From NCBI RefSeq assembly GCF_003390885.1, contig NZ_QMEL01000001.1, forward strand, positions 372,001 through 436,000: a stretch of DNA of 64,000 nt, in the 5' to 3' direction. The notes below the pieces were generated by a model. That model made no database searches, was not told the DNA's origin, and saw only the letters and a list, made by a program, of their open reading frames with translations. Position 1 is the stretch's first letter, and every line of letters begins with the position of its first letter. Positions 9,837 to 18,249 of the stretch are shown here, one piece after another. The position numbers were made by a program, and so were the translations under genes. The DNA comes from Pelagibacterium sediminicola. GTDB taxonomy: Bacteria; Pseudomonadota; Alphaproteobacteria; Rhizobiales; Devosiaceae.

Positions 9837-9950
9837 AAGGGGGCAGCCATTTTCGGGGTTTTGGTTAGGTGAGGCTGCAATAGCCTGCCAATGGGGCGCG
9901 AACAAGGAAAAAGCGGCGCAGGGGCCGGATGGGCGGCGGCTGGCATCGTT

Positions 9951-10086
9951 GGCCCCCTCATCCGACCACCGCTTTGCTCCGGCCACCTTCTCCCACGAGG
10001 GGAGAAGGGAACTCCGTGGATATTTCGGCTCTTGAGCCCCCCTCTCCTCTTATGGGAGAGGGGGTGGGGGTGAGGGGGCTGCGATG
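9951..10086. repeat. Palindromic intergenic repeat A, copy 1
   Basis: A ~135-base element bounded by GCCCCCTCA and TGAGGGGGCTGC. It contains two internal hairpins, CCTTCTCCC/GGGGAGAAGG and CCCCTCTCC/GGGAGAGGGG, joined by a GGCTCTTGAG-like linker. It lies between argG and typA. Copies 2 (40327-40460) and 3 (55332-55465) are in the opposite orientation. It resembles the intergenic palindromic repeats of rhizobia and brucellae in type; no coding frame is convincing. Confidence 0.85.
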
Positions 10087-10105
10087 CCGGCCAGAAACGC
10101 CGAAC

Positions 10106-11329
10106 CTACCGCCTCAGCCGCAGTTCGCGTGCGCCATAGGTCCTGAGCCGCAAGCCGTTGAGCCGGATAAAGCCCTCGGCGTCGTGGTGATCGTAGGTGC
10201 CCGTGCCTTCCTCGAAGGTGACGAGGTCTTCCGAATAGAGCGAATAGGGCGAGGAGCGCCCGACAACGTTTGCCGAACCCTTGTAGAGCTTCACGCTCAC
10301 CTCCCCGCTCACATGTTCCTGGCTCTTGTCGATCAGCGCCTGGAGCATTTCGCGTTCGGGCGCGAACCAGAACCCGTTATAGATGAGTTCGGCATAGCGC
10401 GGCATGATCTCGTCCTTGAGATGCGCCGCGCCTCTATCGAGGGTGATGCTCTCGATGCCGCGATGCGCGGCCAAAAGAATCGTGCCGCCCGGCGTCTCGT
10501 AGATGCCCCGGCTCTTCATGCCGACAAACCGGTTCTCGACCAGATCGAGCCGGCCGATGCCGTGCTTGCCGCCCAGTTCGTTAAGCTTTGTGAGCAGGGA
10601 CGCCGGGGACAGCTTTTCGCCATCGACCGAAACCGGATCGCCCTTCTCGAACCCGATGGTGATGGTCTGCGGCGTATCGGGCGCGTCCACCGGATCGACT
10701 GTGCGCTGATAGACGTATTCGGGCGCCTCGACCGCGGGATCCTCGAGCACCTTGCCTTCGGACGAGGTGTGCAGGAGATTGGCGTCGACCGAAAAGGGCG
10801 CTTCGCCGCGCTTGTCCTTGGGCACGGGGATCTGGTTTTTTTCGGCGAACTCGATGAGTTTGGTGCGGCTCTGGAGGTCCCATTCACGCCAGGGCGCAAT
10901 CACCTTGATCGAGGGGTTGAGCGCATAGGCGGAAAGCTCGAACCGCACCTGGTCGTTGCCCTTGCCGGTCGCCCCGTGGGCGATGGCGTCGGCCCCGGTC
11001 TCCTCGGCGATCTCGACGAGACGCTTGGCGATCAGCGGGCGGGCGATCGAGGTGCCCAGAAGATAGACCCCTTCATAGACCGCGTTGGCGCGGAACATGG
11101 GAAAGACATAATCGGCGACGAATTCCTCGCGCAGGTCCTCGATATAGATTTCCCTTATGCCCAGCAGTTCTGCGCGCTGGCGGGCCGGTTCGAGCTCCTC
11201 GCCCTGCCCCAGATCGGCGGTGAAGGTCACCACCTCGCAATCATAGGCCTGCCGGAGCCATTTGAGGATGATCGAGGTATCAAGGCCGCCCGAATAGGCA
11301 AGAACGACCTTCTTGATGTCTTTGCTCAT
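10106..11329 (-). CDS. argG: Argininosuccinate synthase
   Basis: ArgG condenses citrulline and aspartate with ATP in arginine synthesis. The length is 407 aa. The N-terminal PP-loop [15 protein letters not shown] (~9-23) binds ATP. The conserved [13 protein letters not shown] (~118-130) and the citrulline-contact segment around [15 protein letters not shown] near the C-terminus are intact. It is divergent from the LysE-family exporter, with a 169-base shared upstream region in which no clear operator was seen. It is the first gene of the minus-strand run and is separated from typA by repeat A. Confidence 0.98.
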   Translation of the reverse strand: MSKDIKKVVLAYSGGLDTSIILKWLRQAYDCEVVTFTADLGQGEELEPARQRAELLGIREIYIEDLREEFVADYVFPMFRANAVYEGVYLLGTSIARPLIAKRLVEIAEETGADAIAHGATGKGNDQVRFELSAYALNPSIKVIAPWREWDLQSRTKLIEFAEKNQIPVPKDKRGEAPFSVDANLLHTSSEGKVLEDPAVEAPEYVYQRTVDPVDAPDTPQTITIGFEKGDPVSVDGEKLSPASLLTKLNELGGKHGIGRLDLVENRFVGMKSRGIYETPGGTILLAAHRGIESITLDRGAAHLKDEIMPRYAELIYNGFWFAPEREMLQALIDKSQEHVSGEVSVKLYKGSANVVGRSSPYSLYSEDLVTFEEGTGTYDHHDAEGFIRLNGLRLRTYGARELRLRR

Positions 11330-11498
11330 GGATCTTGTCTTTGCTGGCCGCGCCCACGCGGCGGAACGATCGGGAAAACCGGCGCGACACTAACCAGATC
11401 GGCGAAGGGATGGCAACAGGCGCAAGGATTTCGCGCTTGCCCCGGCGCTCCAAGCGGGCATAACACCATGACGAGTCCCTTTTGGAGCTTTCTTTGAA

Positions 11499-12146
11499 AT
11501 GATCGAGATGATTCCCTCGCTGAGCGTCGTCCTTGCCTTTGCGCTCGGCTCCATCGTGCTCGCCGTAACCCCGGGCCCGGACATGGCGCTGTTCATCTCG
11601 CGCACCGTCAATTTCGGCAAGACCCACGGATTCATGACCGTTTTCGGCGCCATGACGGGCGTTGCCGTCCACACCATGCTGGCCGCGTTCGGGATTTCGA
11701 TGCTGATCCTGGCGGCGCCCGCCGCCTTCATGGCGCTCAAGATCGCCGGCGCCCTCTATCTCGTCTGGCTCGCCATCGCCGCTATCCGCTCGGGCACCGG
11801 GCTTTCGGTCAAGAAAGCCGCCGGCCGTACGCCCAGCCTTGGCAACAGCTATCTCACCGGGCTCGGCATCAATCTCGCCAACCCCAAGGTGGCGCTGTTT
11901 TTCGTCACCTTCCTGCCCCAGTTCATTTCGGCGGACGACCCGGCGGCCAGCGCCAAGCTGGTCTTTCTCGGGATCGAGTTCCTCGTCATCTCGGTGCCCA
12001 TCGTCATCGCCATCGTCCTGGGGGCGCACTGGCTGACCGGCACGCTGATGAAATCCCCAAGGGTCCAGAAAATCCTCAACTGGAGCTTTGCGGCGGTCTT
12101 TGCCGGGTTTGCCGCCACCATCCTTTTCGCCGAGGCGCGGAAATAG
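11499..12146 (+). CDS. LysE/RhtB family amino-acid exporter
   Basis: A 215 aa inner-membrane protein of the LysE superfamily. The family signature near the N-terminus, TPGPDMALFISRTVNFGK (~24-41), is clear, and about six hydrophobic segments follow, with the conserved NLANPKVALFFVTFLPQF at ~125-142. Members export amino acids or homoserine lactones; the substrate here cannot be assigned. TTGGAG about 11 bases upstream supports the ATG at 11499. A second ATG lies three codons later. It is divergent from argG and followed by yqaE. Confidence 0.93.
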   Translation: MIEMIPSLSVVLAFALGSIVLAVTPGPDMALFISRTVNFGKTHGFMTVFGAMTGVAVHTMLAAFGISMLILAAPAAFMALKIAGALYLVWLAIAAIRSGTGLSVKKAAGRTPSLGNSYLTGLGINLANPKVALFFVTFLPQFISADDPAASAKLVFLGIEFLVISVPIVIAIVLGAHWLTGTLMKSPRVQKILNWSFAAVFAGFAATILFAEARK

Positions 12147-12235
12147 AGCATCGGGCCGAAAAGGGAACGTCTTGCGCGCCTTCGGGCTTATTCCCATATC
12201 CAGGGCAAATCGCTCAGTTACGGGACCGCTTCGAC

Positions 12236-12430
12236 ATGACCTTTGGTGACTTCATCCGGATCGTCTTTTCGATCCTCATTCCCCCGCTCGGGGTGTTCCT
12301 GCGCGTGGGGTTCGGCCTGCACTTCTGGCTCAATATCCTCTTGACGCTGCTCGGCTACATCCCCGGCCTGATCCACGCCATCTGGATCATCGCGTCCTAC
12401 AGAACTCGCGAGAACCAAGCCTATCGTTAG
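12236..12430 (+). CDS. YqaE/Pmp3 family small membrane protein
   Basis: The protein has 64 aa with two hydrophobic helices (~8-27 and ~32-54). The family pattern is present: [13 protein letters not shown] followed by [24 protein letters not shown]. Pmp3-type proteolipids are linked to membrane potential and salt stress in yeast and plants; the bacterial role is not settled. The stop overlaps the convergent rlmN stop by 4 bases, leaving no room for a separate terminator. Confidence 0.93.
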   Translation: MTFGDFIRIVFSILIPPLGVFLRVGFGLHFWLNILLTLLGYIPGLIHAIWIIASYRTRENQAYR

Positions 12431-13626
12431 AGCATGAACGCGTCGCGGTCTTTCTTCTTCAGCCGCTCGGTTTCCGATTTCAACTGCCCGCAGGCCGCAA
12501 AGATGTCGCGGCCGCGCGGGGTGCGCACCGGTGAGGCGTAGCCCGCCCGGTTGACGATATCGGCAAAGGCCTCGATCCGGTCCCAGTCCGAGCATACGTA
12601 ATTGCTGCCCGGCCAGGGGTTGAAGGGGATGAGGTTGATCTTGGCGGGGATCCTGGCCAGAAGCCGTACCAGTTCGCGCGCATCGGCGTCCGAATCGTTG
12701 ATGTCTTTGAGCATCACATATTCAAAGGTGATGCGGCGGGCGTTGGAGACCCCCGGATAGGTGCGGCAGGCTTCCAGAAGCTCCTCGATCGGCCACTTCT
12801 TGTTGATCGGCACCAGCACGTCGCGCAGATCGTTGCGCACCGCATGGAGCGATATGGCCAGCATCACGCCGATCTCGCGACCCGTCGGCTCGATCTGGGG
12901 CACCACACCCGAGGTCGAGAGCGTGATGCGGCGCTTGGAAAGGCTCAACCCATCGCCGTCCGAGGCGATCAGCAAGGCCTTCTTGACGTTCTCGTAATTA
13001 TAGAGCGGCTCGCCCATCCCCATCATCACGATATTGGTGATGGCGCGGGTTTCACCCGAAGGGACGAGCCCATCGGTGGGGCGCTGCCCCCCGGGGAAAT
13101 CGCCCAGCCGCTCGCGCGCCATCATCACTTGGGCGAGAATTTCCCCAGCCGTCAGGTTCCGCACCAGCTTTTGCGTGCCCGTGTGGCAGAACGAGCAGGT
13201 GAGCGTGCATCCGACCTGCGATGAAACGCACAGCGTCCCCCGGTCGCTTTCCGGGATATAGACCGTTTCGACCTCGACCGGCGGCATGTTGGCGTGCAGG
13301 GGGTCGCGAAAGCGGAACAGCCATTTGCGCGTGCCATCGACTGAAACCTGCTCGGAAACGATCTCCGGCCGCCCGATGGCAAAGGCGTCCGCAAGCTCGG
13401 CACGCAGTCCCTTGGCGATATTGGTCATGGCGGAAAAATCGGTGACGCCATTGACGTAGATCCAGTTCCAGAGCTGGCTGGCGCGCATTTTCGCGTCGCG
13501 CCCGGCAAGCCCGATCCCCTCGAGCGCCGCCGCCATCTCGCGGCGCGACAGCCCGACGAGATCGGCCGGGCCGGCACTTTGCGGGCGCGGCGCTGTGGTG
13601 TGATCGATGTTGAGCGCCAGACTCAT
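12427..13626 (-). CDS. rlmN: Dual-specificity RNA methyltransferase RlmN
   Basis: This radical-SAM enzyme makes 2-methyladenosine at 23S rRNA A2503 and in some tRNAs. The cluster motif [12 protein letters not shown] supplies CxxxCxxC, and the C-terminal catalytic cysteine occurs in [22 protein letters not shown], a conserved SAM-site segment, is present. The ATG at 13626 (MSLALNID) gives 399 aa; an 18-codon in-frame extension upstream does not resemble the family. It stands alone on the minus strand and converges on yqaE. Confidence 0.97.
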   Translation of the reverse strand: MSLALNIDHTTAPRPQSAGPADLVGLSRREMAAALEGIGLAGRDAKMRASQLWNWIYVNGVTDFSAMTNIAKGLRAELADAFAIGRPEIVSEQVSVDGTRKWLFRFRDPLHANMPPVEVETVYIPESDRGTLCVSSQVGCTLTCSFCHTGTQKLVRNLTAGEILAQVMMARERLGDFPGGQRPTDGLVPSGETRAITNIVMMGMGEPLYNYENVKKALLIASDGDGLSLSKRRITLSTSGVVPQIEPTGREIGVMLAISLHAVRNDLRDVLVPINKKWPIEELLEACRTYPGVSNARRITFEYVMLKDINDSDADARELVRLLARIPAKINLIPFNPWPGSNYVCSDWDRIEAFADIVNRAGYASPVRTPRGRDIFAACGQLKSETERLKKKDRDAFML

Positions 13627-13741
13627 GACGTGCGGTTTCCAAAAAACGAGAGTGTGAGGGGGCAAACATGGGCGGCGCACCCCGCGCCGTCAATGGCGAG
13701 GCGCCTTTAGCACATCCCCGGCCCCGGCGCAAAGCGGGAGG

Positions 13742-14251
13742 TCAGGGGCAGCCGCTGTCGATCGCGCGCGAGGCCGCCGTTGCCCCCGACAGCGAAAAGA
13801 CCTGCCGCACCCGGACCCCGCGCTCGGACGTGCCCTCGACCGTCATGGTCGAGCCGGCGCGGATGGCTTGTGCGGCGGCAGCCGACTGGCCCGGATCGGC
13901 AAGCCAGGCCGCATCCCCACGCGTAAAGAGGGGGAACGCCTGCCCCCCCACGCTGAGCGTTGCCTGTGTATCGGGGGCGAAAGTGTATCCGGCAACAATG
14001 TTGATCTCGGTGCGCACCCCCTCGGCTGGGCGGTGCGTGATATAGAAATGGCCTTCGCCATAGCCCTCGGGGCGTGGCTCGACGGTCGTGGGGGTGGTCA
14101 TCGCAAAACAGATGCGCCCGGCGCTCTCGGTCGTTGCATAGGCCGACCACTGGTTGTGGTCGCCAAGGATGCGCACCGATTGCCCGAAGGCCGGCAGCGA
14201 AAGTCCGCACAGGATCACAAGTCCGGCAAGTCTTTTGAACGTCAGAGCCAT
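13742..14251 (-). CDS. Exported IalB-family protein (first of a tandem pair)
   Basis: The protein has 169 aa with a Sec signal peptide (residues ~1-23, ending LPAFGQS). The mature part follows the invasion-associated locus B family pattern: a W-x-A-Y start, GRICFAMTTP, FYITHRP, LFTRGDAAWLAD, MTVEGTSERGVRV and the ending FSLSGATAASRAIDSGC. IalB was named from Bartonella, but the family is widespread in free-living alphaproteobacteria, so no virulence role is implied. Two cysteines (one in GRICF, one at the C-terminus) may form a disulfide. A paralog lies directly upstream. Confidence 0.88.
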   Translation of the reverse strand: MALTFKRLAGLVILCGLSLPAFGQSVRILGDHNQWSAYATTESAGRICFAMTTPTTVEPRPEGYGEGHFYITHRPAEGVRTEINIVAGYTFAPDTQATLSVGGQAFPLFTRGDAAWLADPGQSAAAAQAIRAGSTMTVEGTSERGVRVRQVFSLSGATAASRAIDSGCP

Positions 14252-14356
14252 CGTTTAATCCCGATATGGAAGCTGAAAAGGCCGGGGCGATCCCCGACCT
14301 TTGCCAAAATCGCCGCGCGCTTGCAAGCGGTGCCCGCTCCTATTGCGGGCATGCTC

Positions 14357-14899
14357 TTATTGTGGGCATTCCTGGGCGGCGCGGTTGAGCGCGGCGGTGA
14401 CCCCGCTCAGCGAATAGGTGTGGACGGTGTTGTTGCCCGCTCCCGAGGTGATCCGCACCTGGAGCGTTGCGCCCGCGCGCATCGCCGCGACAAAACCGGC
14501 CTCGTCCTCGACCGAGGCGAGCCAGCCCGCTTGCCCCTCGGTCACCATGGGATAGGACCGGCCGTCGACCGTCGCCGAGGCGTTGGGGCTGGACGAGGAA
14601 ACCGGAAAATCGACCAGCACCGCGACCTCGTTGCGGTTGGCGGGCCGGATCGTCACCAGAAGGAAGGTCTTGGCAATATCGCCGTGATTGAGATTGGAGG
14701 GCTCGCGCGTCTGGGGGTTGGCCGCGACATAACAGATTTTTGATCCGCCATCGGTGTCGGTCCAGGCCGTCCAGTGCGTAAAGGTACCCAGATTGGTAGC
14801 CGCGGACGCGCCCGTTGCCGAAACCATGATCACAAGACCGGCAAGAACCCCAATAGCTGCGCGGCGCATCCGGCCCGATTGTCCTGACGTCATCGCCAT
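14357..14899 (-). CDS. Exported IalB-family protein (second of a tandem pair)
   Basis: The protein has about 180 aa from MAMTSGQS, with a basic N-region and a hydrophobic core ending VSATGASAA, so it is predicted to be secreted to the periplasm. The IalB pattern is visible: WTAWTDTDGGSKICYVAANP, LVTIRP, YPMVTEGQAGWLA, MRAGATLQVRI, YSLSGVTAALNRAAQEC. It is more diverged than its neighbour but shares the two-cysteine layout. An earlier in-frame TTG at 14974 is possible but would bury the signal peptide. The 105-base gap suggests the pair is co-transcribed. The function is unknown. Confidence 0.85.
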   Translation of the reverse strand: MAMTSGQSGRMRRAAIGVLAGLVIMVSATGASAATNLGTFTHWTAWTDTDGGSKICYVAANPQTREPSNLNHGDIAKTFLLVTIRPANRNEVAVLVDFPVSSSSPNASATVDGRSYPMVTEGQAGWLASVEDEAGFVAAMRAGATLQVRITSGAGNNTVHTYSLSGVTAALNRAAQECPQ

Positions 14900-15133
14900 A
14901 CCCTTCCTATCGTCACAACGCAAAAACTCAACGCTTTTCAGTCTGCGGCGATTTTGCGCCCCTATGGTTACCAAGGAGCAAAAATTGCGTCGGATTCATT
15001 TAAAATCTCGTGGCAATCTAGATGGAAATTTGGCCGTATTTTGGCCCCACCCGGACCGTGAGCGTCTTTGCCCCTTATGGCAAACCCTTGCTTAACCGGG
15101 ACTGAACGCGAAAAGCTTCCCTCGCCTTCGCGC

Positions 15134-15673
15134 TCAGACATCAAAAGGGAAATCGTGCTCGACCACATAGGGGCCGCCCCCGATCTGGTTGCGGCTCGAA
15201 TAAAGCACCGACCGGGTCGCGGTAAATTTCAGCGGCACGAAATGCCCCGCCTGGGCGATGTGGGTGGCCAGATCCTGCGCCGGGGTGCCGCCAAGCCGCG
15301 CAAGGGTCACGTGGGGCACGAACTTGCGGCCGTCCGGCTCAAGTCCCGCCCGCTGCAGCGCCCGCCCATGGGCCGCCTCGAGCCGGTCGAGCGCCGCGTT
15401 GGGCGCCACCCCGGCATAAAGGGCGCGCGGCTTGTTGCCGCCGAACACCCCCAGATGGTCGATCGTTATCTCGATGGCCCCGGACGTCCCGAACCGCTCG
15501 AGCGCCTCGACCACCTCGTCGGCCACGCGCAGGTCGATATCCCCGATATAGCGCAGGGTGATGTGATAGTTGTCCGGATCGATCCAGCGCGCGCCCATCA
15601 GCCCACCGCGCTTGAGCGAAAGAGCAAGGCCGACATCGGGCGGGATCTCCAGTCCGGTGAACACTCTGGGCAT
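15134..15673 (-). CDS. thpR: RNA 2',3'-cyclic phosphodiesterase (2H family)
   Basis: A 179 aa member of the 2'-5' RNA ligase/ThpR family, which opens 2',3'-cyclic phosphates on RNA ends. The two catalytic HxT motifs are HITLRYIG (~38-45) and HVTLARLG (~121-128). The start at 15673 (MPRVFTGLEI) matches family N-termini; the 43 in-frame codons upstream look non-coding. It is divergent from the BI-1 gene across 221 bases that hold a candidate promoter for the latter. Confidence 0.95.
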   Translation of the reverse strand: MPRVFTGLEIPPDVGLALSLKRGGLMGARWIDPDNYHITLRYIGDIDLRVADEVVEALERFGTSGAIEITIDHLGVFGGNKPRALYAGVAPNAALDRLEAAHGRALQRAGLEPDGRKFVPHVTLARLGGTPAQDLATHIAQAGHFVPLKFTATRSVLYSSRNQIGGGPYVVEHDFPFDV

Positions 15674-15786
15674 CGCACACTCCAGGGAAAAAGGAAGCCC
15701 GTCTTTACGGACACTATCAGGTTTTTCCGGTTCTATGGCACGACAAGGCAAAAGTTTTGAGACCCGATTGCCGCACCGGGTTATTC

Positions 15787-15815
15787 TTGTAATTTCAATC
15801 ATCCGTCTCCATATT
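15787..15815 (+). promoter_or_regulatory. Candidate sigma-70-type promoter of the BI-1 gene
   Basis: TTGTAA at 15787-15792 and CATATT at 15810-15815 are separated by exactly 17 bases (4/6 matches to each consensus box). The position leaves a leader of about 75 bases before the start codon. It is supported by spacing and local AT-richness only. Confidence 0.4.
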
Positions 15816-15894
15816 GTGAGCCAAATCGGGCGGCATCATCGGGATGTCGCGCGGCTCCCCGCCACACGATTGCAAAACGAGGATGGAACGAAAC

Positions 15895-16620
15895 ATGGCA
15901 CAATACGACCGTCAGACCCTTACGGGTCGTGCAGCTACGGCCGCCGCCATTGACGAGGGTCTGCGCAGCCACATGCTGCGCGTCTACAACTATATGGGTA
16001 TCGGCCTGGCCGTGACCGGGCTTGTCGCCTACTTCACCGCACAATGGGCCGTCTCGAGCGTCGAGGCGCAGCAACTGCTTTATGGTAGCCCGCTGAGCTG
16101 GGTGATCATGCTCTCCCCGCTCGCCTTCGTGCTGGTGCTGAGCTTCGGGATCAACAAGCTTTCCTTTTCGACGGCCCAGCTTGTCTTCTGGGGCTTTGCC
16201 GCCGTCATGGGGCTTTCGCTCTCTTCGATCTTTCTGGTCTATACCGGCGCGTCGATCGCCAAGGTGTTCTTCATCACCGCCGCCATGTTCGGCTCGATGA
16301 GCCTTTACGGCTACACCACCCGCCGCGATCTGACCGGTATGGGCTCGTTCCTCTTCATGGGGCTGATCGGGCTCATCATCGCCATGGTGGTCAACATGTT
16401 CCTCCAGAGCACAGCGCTCGAGTTCGCCATCTCGGCGATCGGCGTGCTGATCTTTGTGGGCCTGACCGCCTACGACACCCAGAAGATCAAGGAAGCCTAT
16501 GCCGAGAACATCGGCCATGAGGGCCTGGGCAAGCTCGCCATCATGGGCGCGCTGACCCTTTATCTCGACTTCATCAACCTGTTCCTGATGCTGCTGCGCC
16601 TGTTCGGCAACCGCGAATAA
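15895..16620 (+). CDS. Bax inhibitor-1 (BI-1/YccA) family membrane protein
   Basis: A 241 aa integral membrane protein with about seven hydrophobic segments. Family features are the N-terminal RSHMLRVYNYMGIGLAVTGL and the C-terminal GLTAYDTQKIKEAY, whose aspartate belongs to the proton/calcium-sensing pair of the TMBIM fold. Bacterial members are putative ion leaks or modulators of membrane proteases; the role here is unknown. The ATG at 15895 (MAQYDRQ) was preferred to one 4 codons earlier because the purine-rich GGAACG sits at proper distance. A strong terminator follows. Confidence 0.94.
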   Translation: MAQYDRQTLTGRAATAAAIDEGLRSHMLRVYNYMGIGLAVTGLVAYFTAQWAVSSVEAQQLLYGSPLSWVIMLSPLAFVLVLSFGINKLSFSTAQLVFWGFAAVMGLSLSSIFLVYTGASIAKVFFITAAMFGSMSLYGYTTRRDLTGMGSFLFMGLIGLIIAMVVNMFLQSTALEFAISAIGVLIFVGLTAYDTQKIKEAYAENIGHEGLGKLAIMGALTLYLDFINLFLMLLRLFGNRE

Positions 16621-16646
16621 GGACCCGCTGCATCCCAAGCCAAAAA

Positions 16647-16680
16647 GAGGCCGCGGAGATTTCCGCGGCCTTTTCTTTTT
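16647..16680 (+). terminator. Rho-independent terminator after the BI-1 gene
   Basis: A near-perfect GC stem of GGCCGCGGA and TCCGCGGCC with a short loop (16649-16670) is followed by TTTTCTTTTT. It begins 28 bases after the stop codon. Confidence 0.92.
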
Positions 16681-16700
16681 CAGGGCTCCGTGCGCGAGAG

Positions 16701-17102
16701 TCAGCGCACGATATAAAGATCGGGATCGAGCACGCGCAGCACATTGGCCAGATCGTGCCCGCGCTTCAAGACCCGCCCTTCGATGGAATGGATCATATAC
16801 TGGCCCTGCCGCCGCGCGAGGCGCGGATTTTTTTCAACGACGAACAGCGGGCGTTCCGAGCTGCGCTTGTAGATGGAAAACAGCGCACGGTCGCCGAGCA
16901 TGTCGAGCGCGTAATCGCGCCACTCCCCGCTCGCGACCTTCTTGCCATAGACGTTGAGGATCAGCCCCAGCTCGCGCCGGTCGAAGCTAACGACGGAGAC
17001 ATCCCGTTGCCGGGATGGCGCGGGCCCTGGAACACGGAGGCGGATAGGACCGGAGGAGTAATCCAGACTATCGCTCACGCACGGGCACCCATTGTCGCTC
17101 AA
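16701..17102 (-). CDS. DUF2794 family protein
   Basis: A 133 aa cytosolic protein of a family confined largely to alphaproteobacteria, with no known function. Family landmarks are VVSFDRRELGLILNVYGKKV (~38-57), GEWRDYALDMLGDRALFSI, VEKNPRLARRQGQY and the C-terminal LKRGHDLANVLRVLD. The N-terminal ~35 residues are variable and the start may be later. Its upstream side is the hairpin-rich intergenic segment described separately; convergent transcription with the BI-1 gene is separated by the terminator. Confidence 0.92.
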   Translation of the reverse strand: MSDNGCPCVSDSLDYSSGPIRLRVPGPAPSRQRDVSVVSFDRRELGLILNVYGKKVASGEWRDYALDMLGDRALFSIYKRSSERPLFVVEKNPRLARRQGQYMIHSIEGRVLKRGHDLANVLRVLDPDLYIVR

Positions 17103-17228
17103 TTGTCATCGAGACGATGATTGCCCCGTTCGCCGGTGCTGGCAAGCCCTATTTCGGGGCTCCGGAAAAACGCGAACATTCCCTCAAAATAACCGATTTC
17201 AGACACAATCCCTTCCCTTTGGCGCCGC

Positions 17229-17449
17229 AATGGACCGCTAGGGTCCATTCATTGCCTCCAGTGGCCGGCCGCCGGGTTCACCGAGCCCCCAAACCTTGAA
17301 CCCGGCTGGCCGGCCGCCCTTCCCCAAATCCGTTTGGCGGATATGGGGGCATGGCGGACCGCCCCTGCAAGGTGCCGGTCCGCCAAAGGTTTGCCTACGA
17401 TCTCCAAAATCCCCCACCCTCGATCGATCCCGGTCGAGGGTTCTTTTTT
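17229..17449 (+). ncRNA. Candidate structured RNA with five hairpins and a plus-strand terminator
   Basis: This 352-base gene-free segment (17103-17454) contains a run of stems. They are: an 8-bp stem (17229-17249); an 18-bp stem with one bulge (arms 17263-17280 and 17297-17315, loop CCGAGCCCCCAAACCT); an 11-bp stem with one mismatch (17322-17332/17338-17348); a perfect 10-bp stem (17352-17361/17376-17385, loop of 14); and an 8-bp stem (17416-17423/17434-17441) followed by TTCTTTTTT. The T-run orients the transcript rightwards, away from DUF2794 and towards the 3' end of the DUF1223 gene. Unpaired parts are C-rich (GCCTCC, CCCCCAAACC, ATCCCCCACC), able to face Shine-Dalgarno sequences. It lacks the marks of SRP RNA, tmRNA, 6S or RNase P RNA. 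No clear promoter was found, so the 5' end is open. Confidence 0.55.
17416..17449 (+). terminator. Rho-independent terminator ending the candidate RNA
   Basis: The stem ACCCTCGA/TCGAGGGT with a 10-base loop is followed directly by TTCTTTTTT on the plus strand. On the minus strand it lies just beyond the DUF1223 stop but is followed only by GGGGGATTTTGG, so its main direction is plus; weak bidirectional use is possible. Confidence 0.8.
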
Positions 17450-17454
17450 AAGGC

Positions 17455-18192
17455 TCAGCGCATGATCATGGCCGCGCCCACGATCGGGCCGGGCAGTTCG
17501 CCGTTCTTTTCCTGTATGAGGATTGCCGCCCCGTCATTGGGGCCAAGCGCGGCTTCGAGCGGGATGGCGATATCGGTGCCCGTTTGGGGGTTCCACATGC
17601 CGATGGCCTGCCGTCCGGTGACGATGTTGCTGTAGCGCAGGGTGCGGCCCGAATTTTCGCCCCGCGTCACTGGCACCTCGGCCTCGGCGCGAAAGGTCAC
17701 GAGCCAGACAATCGACGGACCGGCCCCCGGCAGGCCGGGCGCCACGAGGTGGGCGGCGTCCCCATCCTCGATCGCAATGTCGAGATCGAGCGCGAGCTCG
17801 GTATCGGCCAGCGCCGCCTCCACATCGCTGCGCTGGCTGCCCACCATCCCCAGCGCGCCGTTGACGACCATTTGCGGGGTGAAGACCCGTCCCTTGCCCC
17901 AGCTTGCCGCGTAAGCCTTCTGCAATTCGGTGTTGGCCGACAGCGCGAAGGTGTCCTGCCAGCCGATATAGTCCCAGTAATCGATATGATAGGCCAGCGC
18001 CACCACCTGGTCGCGCCTGCCCAGCCGGGCCAGCAGGGCATCCGCCTCCGGGCAGCGCGAACAGCCCTGGCTGGTGAACAGCTCGACCACCGTCTCGGCG
18101 CCGGTCCTTATGTCGTAGCCTTGCGCCGGCCCGGCCATCAAGGGCCCGGCCACAAGCGCAAGGGTCAGCAATGGGGCGCGAAGGCGGTTCAT
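17455..18192 (-). CDS. DUF1223 secreted thioredoxin-fold protein
   Basis: A 245 aa protein with a signal peptide (MNRLRAPLLTLALVAGPLMA..., cleavage near AQG). Just after the signal comes VVELFTSQGCSRCPEADALL, a thioredoxin-like strand followed by a CxxC (CSRC) redox motif, the hallmark of DUF1223. AYHIDYWDYIGWQDTF is also typical. It is predicted periplasmic, with a possible disulfide role, but no substrate is known. The start at 18192 places the signal peptide at the N-terminus; 14 upstream in-frame codons were dropped. selO lies 58 bases upstream on the same strand. Confidence 0.93.
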   Translation of the reverse strand: MNRLRAPLLTLALVAGPLMAGPAQGYDIRTGAETVVELFTSQGCSRCPEADALLARLGRRDQVVALAYHIDYWDYIGWQDTFALSANTELQKAYAASWGKGRVFTPQMVVNGALGMVGSQRSDVEAALADTELALDLDIAIEDGDAAHLVAPGLPGAGPSIVWLVTFRAEAEVPVTRGENSGRTLRYSNIVTGRQAIGMWNPQTGTDIAIPLEAALGPNDGAAILIQEKNGELPGPIVGAAMIMR

Positions 18193-18249
18193 GGGAATGT
18201 CTTTTAGGCGCTCGCCACAGGGACAGCCAGTCAATAAACGGTGAAAGGT

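Noticed and set aside
8061-9872. 603-codon plus-strand frame opposite typA
   Set aside because: It mirrors the codon pattern of typA and has no recognisable motif.
17229-17449. Known housekeeping RNAs (SRP RNA, 6S, tmRNA, RNase P) as identity for the hairpin region
   Set aside because: None of their signature loops or overall folds were recognised; left as an unassigned candidate.
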